From contig JAUPFP010000030.1 in the NCBI GenBank assembly GCA_036925085.1, forward strand, positions 2,203,045 through 2,267,044: a stretch of DNA of 64,000 bases, read 5' to 3'. Shown piece after piece: positions 23,669-34,733 of the stretch. Position numbers and translations under genes: made by a program. The notes below the pieces were generated by a model, which worked only from the letters and a program-made list of their open reading frames with translations, made no database searches and was not told where the DNA came from. This DNA is from Brachycybe producta (taxonomy: Eukaryota > Arthropoda > Diplopoda > Playtdesmida > Andrognathidae). The stretch's first letter is position 1. Every line of letters begins with the position of its first letter.

Positions 23669-25195
23669 CTTAAGACAAAGCTAGTGCCAAACTCGTCAAA
23701 GTTAATGAGTTTCATGTAAAAGGTGACGAGTTCAGTAATAACTTTGACTTAGCAATCATTAAAAATACGACCCTTAGAAGGAGAATTCTCAACAGTTTAA
23801 AAAAAACTCAACGGTTTGGATCACGTTTTTTTAAATAGTCCAATAAATTAATAATTTAATGTGTTTCATCAACTTGGAAAAATTTGTAAAAAAAAAAAAA
23901 AAGAATTTAAAAGGAAAGAAATGTGTATTCTACAACCGTATCAAGAGTGACAGCAAAGTTGTTGCTAAGTGAAATGTTTTAAAACACATTTGCAGCTTCT
24001 GAAATAATGTGAAAGCTTTTAAGTGCACAAATATACAACACGTATTTATTGTTCTCAAGGTTTAGACACAAATGGAAATGGACAAATCTTCAGGAACCAT
24101 GAAGAAAAGAGCCTCACTCAACTCCAGCGACTCAAAAATACCAACCTATAATTTTATAACATACGTTTTTAACCGTCTCTTACCTTAAAGACACAACAAA
24201 CATATAATTCAGTGTACAGCGTTTAAGTTCGTGTTAAAAGAATCTTTATGCTATTCTAAGGGACCAAACTGAAAATATATTTCGTGTTATCTGATTTTTT
24301 TTTCTGTAGTCTTAGAATTCAGATCATAGTTAGAACCGACTTTTAATAGTAATTCTTGCGTTTGACATTCATTCATTTGACGAGAAATATAATAAAATAC
24401 ATACGGAACTGTGACTTAATACGTACGAATGAAATGTTATTGCTCCAATTCTACTGTATGTTGACGCTCCGTTCCGATACTTTACTATTGTACTGTTCTC
24501 GTGTAAGAAGAGATTCCTTTTGCGATTCACTTTGTCCAAGTTTTGGTAAAACAATTGCAATGTAGCCCTCTGCTTGAGGCTAAAAAAATCGATCAACATA
24601 AAATACAATAAATTTCTACAAAAACGTTACAGAAAAAGACCGTCATGAACCTCGAAACTAAGTTTAAATAATGAAAGACACTCTTAAAACAACAGAAGAA
24701 AACAATTTCAAAGAACCACACAAGTTTAACTTTATATTTTATATGTGTATCATTTTTTTTATGTCCTTCATGCCCCTTTTGCAATATTTTAATAAGATGA
24801 TCTAGTTAAGTTCTTAAGTTTCATATAGTATTGAAATATCGAAGCTACTGCCCATTGTTCGTATTCTAAAAATGCCTCTGGCGTCCCAAAAATCACGAGA
24901 AGTGTTAGTAAAGCCTCATTTCAGGTTTTTTTGGCATTCTCAATAACAATGTTACACACTCTCTTTGTGACAATTTCGGTTAGATACTTCCAAATAGTGG
25001 GAGTGATTTGCTCACATTACAACTACTATCCTTTGGTAAGAGGTGAGGAGTATGTCAGGCCTAGTTTTGACTACGACGTTAATAATGATTAAGGCAACCA
25101 GAAAAATCTAGAAATAGTCTTCTCAAGACAAGAACTTCAGTATCTAACACAGGTTCATTGATTGAAAAACGAATTTTTTTGGTTTCCTTAGGCCA

Positions 25196-25424
25196 GCTTC
25201 ACACAGAACACTTTGTATCACCACAAAAAGTGTTCGTTTTTGCAGACCATTTGGTACTTTGATGATGTTCACATCGTTTTTTTTTTACTCTGCAGTGTCA
25301 CTTTGTGTTCGAGTTCAGACACGAATGGCAAACACTGCCTGTTTGTCAGCGCTGATCAAGATATTACTACTGGAATGCGACGACAACATTCCATTATTTT
25401 CAACTGTGGTCCGTGTGAAGCAAG
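25196..25424. mobile_element. Fold-back element, CACACAGA family
   Basis: AGCTTCACACAGAACAC at the start and GTGGTCCGTGTGAAGC at the end are inverted. The inner GCAGACCATTTGG and ATTCCATTATTTT regions are not. It is related in its ends to 28007-28201. The 127-codon frame starting at 25213 is a product of this element. Confidence 0.5.
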
Positions 25425-27243
25425 CTGTGTCAATCACTGTTTGGCGACACAAAGCGATCCGTGTGATGCGGCTCTTAATGATGGTTTAAGTAAGATAGCT
25501 TTCTACTGCACATGTGCAGATTGCAGTATTATCTACTTCAATATTGTTACATTTGAACAATGGATATGTGCAGTAGAGAAAGCTACCTTACTTTAACCAT
25601 ACATTAACCTTATTGTCTGAAGTATGCCTGACATACACCTTACCATTTACCAACAGCTAATAGTTTTCGTGTGAACATTGAACAATGACATTAACTTTCT
25701 CTGGGAGTATCTTACCAAAATTGTCACAAGAAGAGTTAACAAGTGCTAACTCAGGTCTACACTGTAGGATTTTCAGGCATGTTCTAGATAGAATGTGTGT
25801 ATATTCAAACCGGCAGCATAAAGAAAGATAATAACATTATTTTTGGTTAACTCTTTCCTTTCCATTAAAAAAGTAGGTCACGATTTTGATGATTTTTCCA
25901 ACCGATAATTCTTCACCGAAAAAGATCATAAAAACCTTTTTTTTATATATATAATTAAACCTAACATTTTACGAGCGCCTATAAAAACTAGAGATTGATG
26001 GGAACAGCTGTGGGGCACCAGTTCTGATTGTGTCCACCACCAAAATATGTGTTTGACATTTGCACCTTTTTTAAATAATTTTTTTTAGTGTTTTCTACCT
26101 TTTTTTTTTTTGGTTATTCTGAACAATCAAAACTAGAATAACAATAAAAATAGAAAGTCTGAAAAAGTCTTTATAAAAGTTACAGAAAAATCTTTTGAAA
26201 ATAAAATTTATGTTAGAAAAGAGAAAATCTGGACAGTGTCCGGTGGACCTGGTCACTTTTACTGTCAAATAGAAAATATGATTAACTCATGACCTGCCAC
26301 ACTTATTTTTCAAATGGTCAAAAACCATATATTCAAAATAAAGAAACGTTTCTAGTATTGAAAAATAAAACTACACCCCCCATAACCATAAATGTTATAC
26401 ATTTTTATAGTCGTCATTCAATATTGACCAATTGTAAAAAAAAAGGTTCTAAAATTTTTTTTCTAAAGAAAATAAAATAGAATTCAGAAGATTCTATGCG
26501 GAAATCAACTGAACAAAATTTGGAAGAAGAAAACAAGTTAAACCAGATTGACCAGTGTCCACTACTATAGTACTGTGCAATAACCTTCACCTATTCTGAA
26601 AAAGTTCAGCACATCTAGAGCACAAGTAAAAACTGGACAATGCACTACTTGGACACTGGGCATCTTGTTCGCACCATGTTGTTCAAAAAAAAAAAAAGTG
26701 AGGTTCAGAAAGGTCATCATCATCTCAAATATGGTTGGTTACATGACTTAAAAACGCACCCAAAGATGCACCCCCCCCCTAAAGTCCTTTCACTACTTTT
26801 TTTCTTCAAAATCGCTGCTTTTATAAAACAGCTGACTTTAAGTTGTACTTTTATTATTGAATAACTTTCTCTCTCCTTAAAGATTTATAGGGTCACAGAA
26901 CTGCATAATTACAATTGGGGCATGATGTGTGTATATGTGCGATGCAACAAATAAAAGTGACCAAACTTACTACGAGAGCACCTGTTGTTGGCTACAAAAA
27001 AAGAACATCAAAGAAGAATACTTTTCATATTCATACAAAAAGTATCCATTTGATAATAACTTTTATGGCCAGTCTCACAAACTAACCCCCCCCCCCCCCC
27101 CCGCCCCATTATCAAAAAAAAAAAACATTGCTTAAAAAAAGTTAAAACTTAAACCATGATGAAAGATAAAACATTCTATGGAGAGTTTTTTAAGTTTGCT
27201 TAAGTAATGTTCTAGAATATGGACCGATAGAAGCTCATTATGT

Positions 27244-27428
27244 ATAAGGGTCTCGCACACTAACCACTTTTTAGTAGTCGAATTCGACTGCTAAACGTTG
27301 ACTACTACTACTGGCATGTAACTCCATCGCAATACATTGTGAACCACAGCTCAGCCACCTACGACAATATTTTCTTTCTCGAACTCGAACACTCGAAAGT
27401 GGTTCGTATGCCAATGCCTTACGCCTAG
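27244..27428. mobile_element. Fold-back element, CACACTAACCACTTT family
   Basis: GTCTCGCACACTAACCACTT then TAGTCGAATTCGACTG is mirrored by CTCGAACTCGAACACTCGAA then AGTGGTTCGTATGCC. About 185 bp. Same family as 28007-28201. Confidence 0.5.
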
Positions 27429-28006
27429 AGTTAACCTTGACCATTCATGATACTCATCATCAAATATATGATTATAATTAACGCAGAAAAAAATTACGCT
27501 TTTTGAAGAAAAGTAATTTTATGATAAATAAAACGTTTATTTTAAATTTGAAAGTGACCTACTGTGCCACTATCTTTGTTCTTTACAGTATAAACTACTA
27601 CAAAAATATAATTTGACAAGCATAATTGGTTAAGAAACTTATTTTTATGCGATTTCTTCTGACTAAATAATATTTTTTTGCTAGTGACCACTATGTAGCG
27701 CCACATAAAGTTGTTGTATTTAGTAAGTCTTAGTAGTGATTATGTAAAAGGGTTCACACAAGCCACCGCCACCGTTGTTTTTGCACCACAATGGCAATGA
27801 GTGTTTGAATTCTGTCACAAGTGGCGACCAGAGCTTGTTTCTCAGTGATGACCAACAACATCATACCAATGACATGCATTGATAACAGGCAATTTTTTTC
27901 AATGGTGGTCCCTTTGAATGAAATTGCGTCAAACCACTTCATGGCAACACAAAGTATAAAGTATGAAGTCTGCTTAAAATCCACTATTTAATTCTTCTTT
28001 TGGCTT

Positions 28007-28201
28007 TTAAGACCCTTCGCACACACAGACCACTTTCGGTGGTCGATTTCGACTGCTAAATCAAGTTCCAGGTGGTTGGAATGTGGTTGTGCAATGTAAT
28101 TTTTGAAAAGATTATAAATGGTCGGTTTTGGTGACAAAAAAAGACTTCATTTTGCAGTTAAAATTGACCACCAAAAGTGGTCTGTGTGTTTCAACCCTAA
28201 G
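28007..28201. mobile_element. Fold-back MITE, CACACAGACCACTTT family, best copy
   Basis: CGCACACACAGACCACTTTC with GGTGGTCGATTT is mirrored by GACCACCAAAAGTGGTCTGT and GTGTTTCAACCCTAA. It is 195 bp with roughly 40-bp inverted ends. Single arms of the family also occur at about 20995-21130 and 27750-27925. Confidence 0.65.
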
Positions 28202-28925
28202 TAACATTCCACAAATACCAATTTGTTGTTTCTTATGATACTTAGCTACATGTAAACCTTGTAATTTGTAACATTTCAGTCAAGATAGGTCAAAAATAAC
28301 ATTTAAAAAAAAGCCTGAGATCAATTTAACACTAGTAAAGGCATTGAAATCGCGTTTTTTGCGATAGTTAATTTCGGACGTTTGGTTCAAAAACACTAAG
28401 CTAGAAATATGATAGATAAATAGATAAAAATTAAAGTGGCAACACTTGTTTCTTTTAGCTCATAAATGTCCATTCTTGTTATGTATGTTTTTTGTATATG
28501 ACAACCACACTCATATGACCTCTCTTTTTCATTCTTTCTCTCTTTTTTTTTTAGCCTTTTGAAAACTGTAATAAAAATTAAGACTCCTTGTAGCAAAAGC
28601 CAACAACACACTGGCCGTTGCTGCTGCTGTTGTTGTTGTTGTTATTTTCTTGTTGTTACTAAGTGTATTTTCCAAGTATAACTACAACCAAAAAGTGTTT
28701 ATCTTGTGAATGTTTCTCGTACTTAATCCCGCCCACTTTTTTTAGTTTTAAAACATTTCGACTCTGGAATAATTCTTGTTTGTACAATGACACAAACCCT
28801 CTCGTATCTTGTAATATTCAAAGCAATGAATTCTGATTTATTTACGTTTATAATCAAGTTTTAAATGGCGCATTTCTTCAATTTAGTTTACTTCTCGAGT
28901 TACTATTGCATTACACGAGGAGTGA

Positions 28926-28956
<31 letters not shown>

Positions 28957-29357
28957 CGAGTGAGAATTGTGACAACTCCGAAGGTCCACTTGTAGTGATT
29001 TGATTTCATTATAGAAAAATAATAAAATCACGTTCAACAGAGTTAGACTTTTAACTAATCAAAATTCAAATAGAGAAAAAGACGGAAGCAAAAATCATTT
29101 TGACTAGGTCTCAAATTTTCTTTTTAAAATAACACGAATTGCAACTTTGTACCGAATTGTACGAAATAACTTTTCAGATTTCACAATTATTTTTTCTTAG
29201 GTTTGAATGGAAGCGTTGAAACAACTACCCACATCAATTGAGCATTTAAGGCTATTTTTAATCCCAAATGAACATCATAGCTTCGTAAACGATCAGTTAA
29301 AGAGTTAAAATTAAAGTTTGCCCTCAATCTTCTGTGTCTAGAAAGTGCAAAATTAAA

Positions 29358-32054
29358 TTATAAAATAACCTTCTGATTCTTTTTCTTTAAATCTAAATTA
29401 AACAGTGCTATTTTTTCTGAGTATTCTTTCGATTTCAAGCCACTAGCCTTCGAGCGAAGGTGTGAAATAAGGCGAAAAAACTGTACAATCACCTTTACAG
29501 AGGCTAAAAACGAATTTCACTTGTTACTAAGTAAAAAATGGCAGAATTATCACAAGAAAAAAAACGCAAAAGATTTCTGTTAAAAAAAGTTCCTATAGAG
29601 CCTTCGATTAAAGATTGTATAGATTTAACTGAAGAACCAATTACTGTAAATAGAAAAATTTGAAACAGCCCGAAAACATTAACCAAGGTCAATTCAAAAC
29701 ACCACGAGAAAAAAAAAAACCGATCGTATTCATTTACATTCATTTGCATTCATGACTTAAAAAAGAATCATAAATTTGCATTCCAAATGGACTTCAGTTT
29801 GTCCTTCTTAACCTTCTCGTGACTGACGAACATCAAAACGAACGAAACTAGATTTTCTGTTCTTATCCTATTGTCCTTTTAAACTAACTTCAAATAATAA
29901 ATTAAAAACATTCACGAATTCTTCTCTTAATTAGAATCTCCTTTTTTTTCTTCTTCTTCTTCTCTTTCGAAATGCTGAAAAAATAAGAGAGAGACAGAGG
30001 AACGATGATCGAATTACCTTGTCGAGCATTAAATTTGGATCGTCGATGAGACAGTCGTTGACTTCGACCAACTTCCCACGAACACAACTGTAGAGAATGT
30101 ATCGAGTTGTGTCTTCGCAATGGACCATACACAAAGGAGACATTTCCATCAACCATTGACCACCCTTTTAGCAAAAAAATAAACCAACAATAGAATAAAC
30201 AAAACAAAAAAAAAACAATTTAAGGCAGATCTGCAATTCGTAAAAATTCAAATTTGTAAAATGTCAGGCTTAATTTTACCCTTTTCGCTTTACCAGAAAC
30301 CTTGTTTTGTAAACGGTTCGTATGATCGCTCACTTGAAAGTCGATGTGAACGATTTTCTTTTTGTGAGCGACGATCGGATGAGTCGGAGCTACGGTTATT
30401 ACACAGATTCTACGTTCGTCACAAAACAAAACCAAAAAAAAAGAAGAGATTATTAAATTTTAAAGATGTTTTATGAACTGGTGACGTTCAAACGCTGACT
30501 ATTCTGCAGTTTCAGAAGAGCGACACTAAAGAGAAATTGAAAGTGTGCTAGAAATTAGAACGATAGTTGAATCATTTCATTTTATATTTTGCGAACGTTA
30601 TATGTTTAACGTTTAGGCTTGTTTTTTCAAGAATAAAAACATTAACGTTATCGCAAATGTATTCGTTAATGTATTATTTTGAATATGATCCAAGCTTAAG
30701 GTAACTTTATAGATATTCATTTTGCTTTTTCATCGCCTTACGGCGCCACTGCAGTAGTCAATGGTATGTTTCCATAGACATTTTTAGAAAATTTCAACAT
30801 AAAAACATCAAGTAAACATTTTTATGAAAAAATTCAAATTGTTTTCAAAACTAGAATGGTAAAAGATTATGTTAAAAGTTTTTTCAATGGCAATATCTTA
30901 AAAAAATATAGTTCAGTTTGAAAATAGACCCGTTTTTAGGGTTTTTTCATTGAAATTTCATGAAAAACTATTTTTCGCCTTTTTCAAACTGTCATAAAAA
31001 GTTTATTTTGAAAGATATCATAATGAAAATACTTTTAGCATTATCACCAACTACTGTATTATAGTGTTTCTTCTTAAAAAAAAGTTTGACTGAAAATCCT
31101 AAACTTTTTGAGAGATTCAATTGTTTAGCCACCTTAACAGCAATATGATTCTGTCTGTCTTAATTTTTTTTTATTTAGAAAGAATGCAACATAAGGTTCC
31201 TTGAATTCCTTGTTTACATTTCACTTTCGATTGTGATCCTAAATTGAATGAAATTTACCTGTTGCTGTGAAAGAGAACACATTGGTCTTCGCACGATTTG
31301 TCCTTTATATCTAAAAATATCAATAAATTATTGAAGATACTTTCAAATAGCGCTTATGTTAAGGTATGCCCCACTTCAAATGTGACAAATTAATAGCACA
31401 ATATGGTAACGTCTCTACCTCTCTCTACGCGAGCAGCAAGAGTTCGATTCTTGTACTGGTGCTTCACTTTCTTAATTTAAAATAAATATTAAGATATCTC
31501 AATTTGCAAAAAAAATAGTTGCACTGTGCAAGATCATCATAATTATAAACAAGTTATTATTTTTTTTTGTTCGTTCTCCGTTTTTTCTTGTCCGCTTGGT
31601 GCCATCATTATTACGAAAGGCCTTCCAAAAAAAAACACTCTTTGATGTACCGATTAGAGACCGAACCGTAGTAAAAGGACAGCGAGTATCGTTCGTTACT
31701 ACGTACACACCAGACCAACGAATTCGCTGGTCTAGTTAGAAGCACCCTTAGACGAGGTCCAAGAATCGAAAACGGGCGGCTCGCGTCGAGAGGCGCCGAC
31801 GTTATTATTGTTTACCGTTACCAATGTCTCATCTGAAGCGGCATTACCTTGACGCAGGCGCTATTCGAAGGCACATCCCAATAATTTACTATTAAATGGT
31901 ATTAATTATCATCAGTGTGTTGCGCTCTTGAAATAAACTTACCGGTAAGATAGAATGGAGTGTAATATCGTTCTGTTACGCTAGGAGGAGCAACAAAACA
32001 CATTTCATCCCTCTTTATTGACAATTTTCGCTCTTCAACTTCTTCTTGTGACAT
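29358..32054 (-). CDS. ABITRAM: ABITRAM (FAM206A/Simiate) homologue, 5 exons
   Basis: Minus-strand exons are 32054-31943, 31310-31259, 30409-30280, 30164-30018 and 29492-29358. They join in frame to 191 residues; the human protein is about 181. Recognisable blocks in order are SVTERYYTPFY, KSCEDQCVLFHSNR, RICVITVAPTHPI, NRLQNKVSGKAKR, GGQWLMEMSPLC, and YILYSCVRGKLVEVN. These match the order of blocks in vertebrate ABITRAM, a glycine-cleavage-H-like fold protein reported to bind actin and modulate transcription in neurons. The ATG at 32054 follows no upstream in-frame alternative that I could see. The last exon is the least certain. The chosen acceptor (just before 29492) gives GLKSKEYSEKI, which resembles the family's GLLTxxxYEE ending; an acceptor 11 bp further upstream would terminate almost at once. 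Exon joints are seen; the function is from the family. Confidence 0.85.
29538..29663 (+). CDS. Candidate small ORF, 41 residues, antisense to ABITRAM intron 4
   Basis: An ATG in a good context (AAAAAATGG) opens 41 codons on the plus strand, starting MAELSQEKKRKRFLLKK and containing KDCIDLTEEPITV. The basic cluster and the acidic-flanked IDLT core look like a nuclear-localisation signal followed by a SUMO-interaction motif. It could be a micro-protein, the first exon of an unrecognised plus-strand gene (a GTAAAT donor lies at the PIT codon), or chance. I recognise no family. Confidence 0.25.
   Translation: MAELSQEKKRKRFLLKKVPIEPSIKDCIDLTEEPITVNRKI
30483..31137. mobile_element. Long palindromic TTAA MITE copy across ABITRAM intron 2
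   Basis: Starts near GACGTTCAAACGCTGACTAT and ends CCACCTTAA at 31137. Contains AAAGAGAAATTGAAAGTG on one side and CATAAAAAGTTTATTTTGAAAG on the other, with extra unrelated sequence in the middle (about 30590-30900). It lies wholly within the 849-bp intron between ABITRAM exons 2 and 3. Confidence 0.5.
31311..31942 (-). other. Intron 1 of ABITRAM, with tRNA-like and GC-richer parts
   Basis: A 632-bp intron. It contains a tRNA-like stretch (31393-31459) described separately, and a block at about 31715-31865 with clearly higher GC and several CG dinucleotides than its neighbours. The latter looks like old inserted or exapted sequence. No open frame in it resembles a known protein. Confidence 0.6.
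31393..31459 (+). repeat. tRNA-derived (SINE-head-like) relic
   Basis: TAGCACAATATGG (31393-31405) resembles a pol III A box. CAAGAGTTCGATTCTTG (31437-31453) forms a perfect 5-bp T-stem around the 7-base loop GTTCGAT, a classic B box. The 7 bases after the T-stem do not pair with the bases before the A box, so this is not an intact tRNA gene. It most likely is a decayed tRNA pseudogene or the head of a SINE. Confidence 0.4.
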
Positions 32055-32226
32055 TATTTGCTTAGAAATTACAAAAAAATACCATTAAAAACAGTAAAAA
32101 CAAAATAAAAACGACATAAACACATGTTTACTTACCTAACCACGTGGTTTCACAGCCTTTTTTATATTAATAAGTAATTATCATGATGTGCAATAGATGG
32201 CGCCACTTTCTTCAACCAATTTTTTT

Positions 32227-32423
32227 TTAAGCCGAATACATACGATCAATTATGGTTTGTTCGTTCTTTGTTTTTTGTTTTTTATATGGGAAAAGCCTAG
32301 TTTTTAAGAGATTTTTTTGAATTTAGTTACCATTTTTTTTTATCAATTTTTTGAACAAAATTAATAGCTCTCTTCACACCTGGAGTTGACAAACCATATT
32401 TGATCGTCTGCACTCGGTCTTAA
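32227..32423. mobile_element. TTAA-flanked MITE, left of a pair
   Basis: TTAA at 32227-32230 and 32420-32423 flanks 189 bp. Ends GCCGAATACATACGATCAAT and TTTGATCGTCTGCACTCGG, with ATGGTTTGTTCG against GACAAACCAT inside, are inverted. Confidence 0.7.
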
Positions 32424-32638
32424 GGAGGATGCATACGGTTAATTTCAGCTTGTTCATTCTTTGATTTTCGCAAGACGTTTTTATCTAAACAGCACCTATT
32501 TTTTTGTAACTAATTTCTCATTTTTTCATTACTATAAAGCATTAAGATTTGAACAAATATGGATGTTCTCGGTTCTGTTGAACTGTTTCCACGTCGAAAT
32601 TGGACAAATCCGAATTGATCGTGTGTATCCTGCATTAA
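32420..32638. mobile_element. TTAA-flanked MITE, right of a pair
   Basis: TTAA at 32420-32423 is shared with the left element and TTAA at 32635-32638 closes it. The 211-bp body starts GGAGGATGCATACGGTTAAT and ends AATTGATCGTGTGTATCCTG, inverted ends of the same family. The GCTTGTTCATTCTTTGATTT block matches TTTGTTCGTTCTTTG in its neighbour. Confidence 0.7.
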
Positions 32639-32879
32639 CCGCCAAGAAGTATGATGTAGAAGAACCCCATAAATAGTCTTTTACAAAAACAAAAATAGGC
32701 AAAAAAAACTTTAATAAAGTTAACTTATTTAAAATTTAAAAAAAATCAATATTGATTAGAAACTAGAATAATAGTAGAAATTGTAGAATATTATAAAAGT
32801 ATTTTTATTATGTGTAAGTTCTAGTTTAAAAAAAAACCTCAAGCTCCCCTACAGATCAAAACACAAAACATTTTATAAA

Positions 32880-33320
32880 AATCAAATACTACGGAACTAA
32901 AAAACAAATCTGTAAACATAAAATTAAAAAGAAATTTTCGTGTACCTTCTAGTTTCTAAGAAAATTAAAATTAAAAACCTAGAACCACAATTAACTGAAC
33001 CTATACTTAACATGGAATGTGTGTACAAACAAAAAAGTATTTTATTAAAAACAATACAGCTCTGTATAATTGAATGAAATTATAAACAGAACTAGGAAAC
33101 ATATTTGCAAACATAAATTTAATAAAAAAATCTCCGTGTACCTTCTAGTTTTTTTAAAATAGAAAAAGAGAACCTCAACTGCCTATAGTATATACATTTA
33201 ACATGGAATATGGTCGAAACCAAAAAAATATCTCATAAAACCTAAAAAGCTTCGTAGAAATGAATGAAATTATAAACAGAACTAGGAAACATATTGGCAA
33301 ACATAACCCTGAAAACAAAA
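32880..33320 (+). repeat. Tandem repeat, about 190-bp unit
   Basis: GAATGAAATTATAAACAGAA followed by CTAGGAAACATATT begins at 33072 and again 190 bp later at 33262. A diverged unit precedes them near 32885. Each unit contains GTGTACCTTCTAGTTT, the arm motif of the palindromic TTAA family. Confidence 0.65.
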
Positions 33321-33376
33321 TTTAAGAATAATTTTTTTTTTCTCATAAAAATAATATTTTAAAACTAGTGGGGTAA

Positions 33377-33394
33377 CCCGTCATAAATGACGGG
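33377..33394. other. Perfect hairpin CCCGTCA-TAAA-TGACGGG
   Basis: A 7-bp GC-rich stem with a 4-base loop in an otherwise AT-rich spacer, preceded by CTAGTGGGGTAA and followed shortly by TGTGCGCATGCGCGTCG. It sits at the junction of the 190-bp repeats and unique sequence and looks like the terminus of an unidentified repeat element. Confidence 0.5.
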
Positions 33395-33470
33395 AGCAAA
33401 ACTCACAGGCAATTGTGCGCATGCGCGTCGTTTTTTCCTTTTTTTACTCCTTTCATTTCAATTTCAGTCA

Positions 33471-33572
33471 CCCCTCCCACTTTTCTCTCTCTCTCCCCTT
33501 CTACACTTTCCAACCTCTTCCCCTAACCTCCTCCCACTTTTCTCTCTCTCCTCCCTTCTACACTTTCCAAAC
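33471..33572 (+). repeat. 57-bp pyrimidine-rich tandem duplication
   Basis: TCCCACTTTTCTCTCTCTC followed by CTTCTACACTTTCCAA occurs at 33475 and again at 33532. One strand is almost pure C/T. Confidence 0.8.
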
Positions 33573-33804
33573 GAAGAGTTCAACATATAGTTGACCTTGA
33601 GAGAAAAAAAATCGGTTCATTTATTCAAATTTATATAAATTCCTACGTGCTTCAATGGTTTTTGTTACTCCATACACACACACACATACACAGACCTGGG
33701 ATATTATATATATAATATTATAATTTAATATTCAATTGAAGCAAAGTGTTTCTCATATAGCTCACTAGATGGCGAGCTCAACGCTTATGATTGATATTTT
33801 ATAA

Positions 33805-33812
33805 TGACGTCA
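33805..33812. promoter_or_regulatory. CRE-like TGACGTCA palindrome
   Basis: Perfect 8-bp CREB/ATF-type site in the spacer between the divergent ABITRAM and ATRIP genes, about 950 bp upstream of the ATRIP ATG. An 8-bp match occurs by chance about once per window, so this is only a candidate. Confidence 0.25.
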
Positions 33813-34139
33813 TTAATCAGGGGGTTCATGAAAGTGAAGTTGATTGAAAAAGCCGGGGGTAAGATATTTATCGTTATTTCTTGGCGGATTTTATGAAATT
33901 ATTCCTTTTAATTTGTACTCAACAATTGATAAAACATTGACAATTGAAGATACAACAAGAGAAATATTTAAAATTTTCTTTTAACGAGAAATCTTTCGCT
34001 TTAAAGTTAGAAATTTGACAGACGAACGAATGAAGAACACAAATTTTGACCTAAAAAATAGGACAATTGACACTTTTATTATTTTAAGATGGTTTTATGA
34101 ACAACTGATTTTCAAATTCTTGATTATTTTTGTCTCTTT

Positions 34140-34733
34140 TTCAGAAGAAAAGCAACCAAAACTAGAAAAGAAACTAGAAAGTGTTTTAGAAACTAGAAAG
34201 AAGTATAGCTATCGTAATTTCATTTTTGATATCTTTCAAAATAAACTTTTTTAAAGACAATAATTTAAAAATATCGCCTGCTTAACGAGACGTAAAAAGC
34301 TTATTTTGAAAGATACTGGCGCAACAACCTTTTGTAGTTTCTAAAACACTTTCAACTTTCTCATATAGTTTTGCTTCCTCAAACTCTAGTAATTCTCTCT
34401 TTCAGGTACAACTTCATAGTTTTTTAGAAACTAGAAGGGTAAAATTTAATTACTTAAGGTTATTTTCATGTTAATATGTTAATATCATTCAAAATAAACT
34501 TTTTATGTCAGTTTGAAAATCATCCAACTTTTAAGTTGACACATTTTGACATTTTTGTGTATAAAAAAAAGTTTAATTTGAAAGATATTTCAACATGAAA
34601 ATACTCTTAAGTGACTGATTTACCCTTCTAGTTTCTAAAACAAATTCAAATTTCTCTTTAATTTCGCCTCTGAAAGATGAAATAATCAAAAGTTTATGAA
34701 AGGGATGCGTTTACCACTTTAAAATGACGTTAA
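34140..34733. mobile_element. Two adjacent palindromic TTAA MITE copies upstream of ATRIP
   Basis: The first copy (about 34140-34400) and second (about 34400-34733) each show AGAAACTAGAA, a TTTCAAAATAAACTTTTT or near-equivalent arm and its mirror. The second ends in TTAA at 34730-34733, only 28 bp before the ATRIP ATG, so it may overlap the promoter, an untranslated exon or an acceptor. Confidence 0.6.

Larger units (their letters stand above)
16856..29357. other. Gene-poor spacer between GDF copy 1 and ABITRAM
   Basis: No gene is supported. The first 350 bp or so are likely the 3' UTR of the GDF gene, with AATAAA at 17193-17198. The rest holds fold-back elements (19921-20285, 22251-22757, 25196-25424, 27244-27428, 28007-28201), a cluster of CCAACGTTGG-type palindromes (23255-23668), a GA microsatellite (22841-22891), a CT microsatellite (28925-28951), a poly-C run (about 27087-27106) and long AT-rich stretches in which I see nothing. 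Open frames of 60-127 codons in this interval fall in repeats, have non-ATG starts or lack any domain pattern. Confidence 0.7.

Noticed and set aside
25213..25596. 127-codon plus-strand open frame with many Cys
   Set aside because: Overlaps the fold-back element 25196-25424 and adjoining inverted sequence, and an overlapping frame exists. No recognisable domain.
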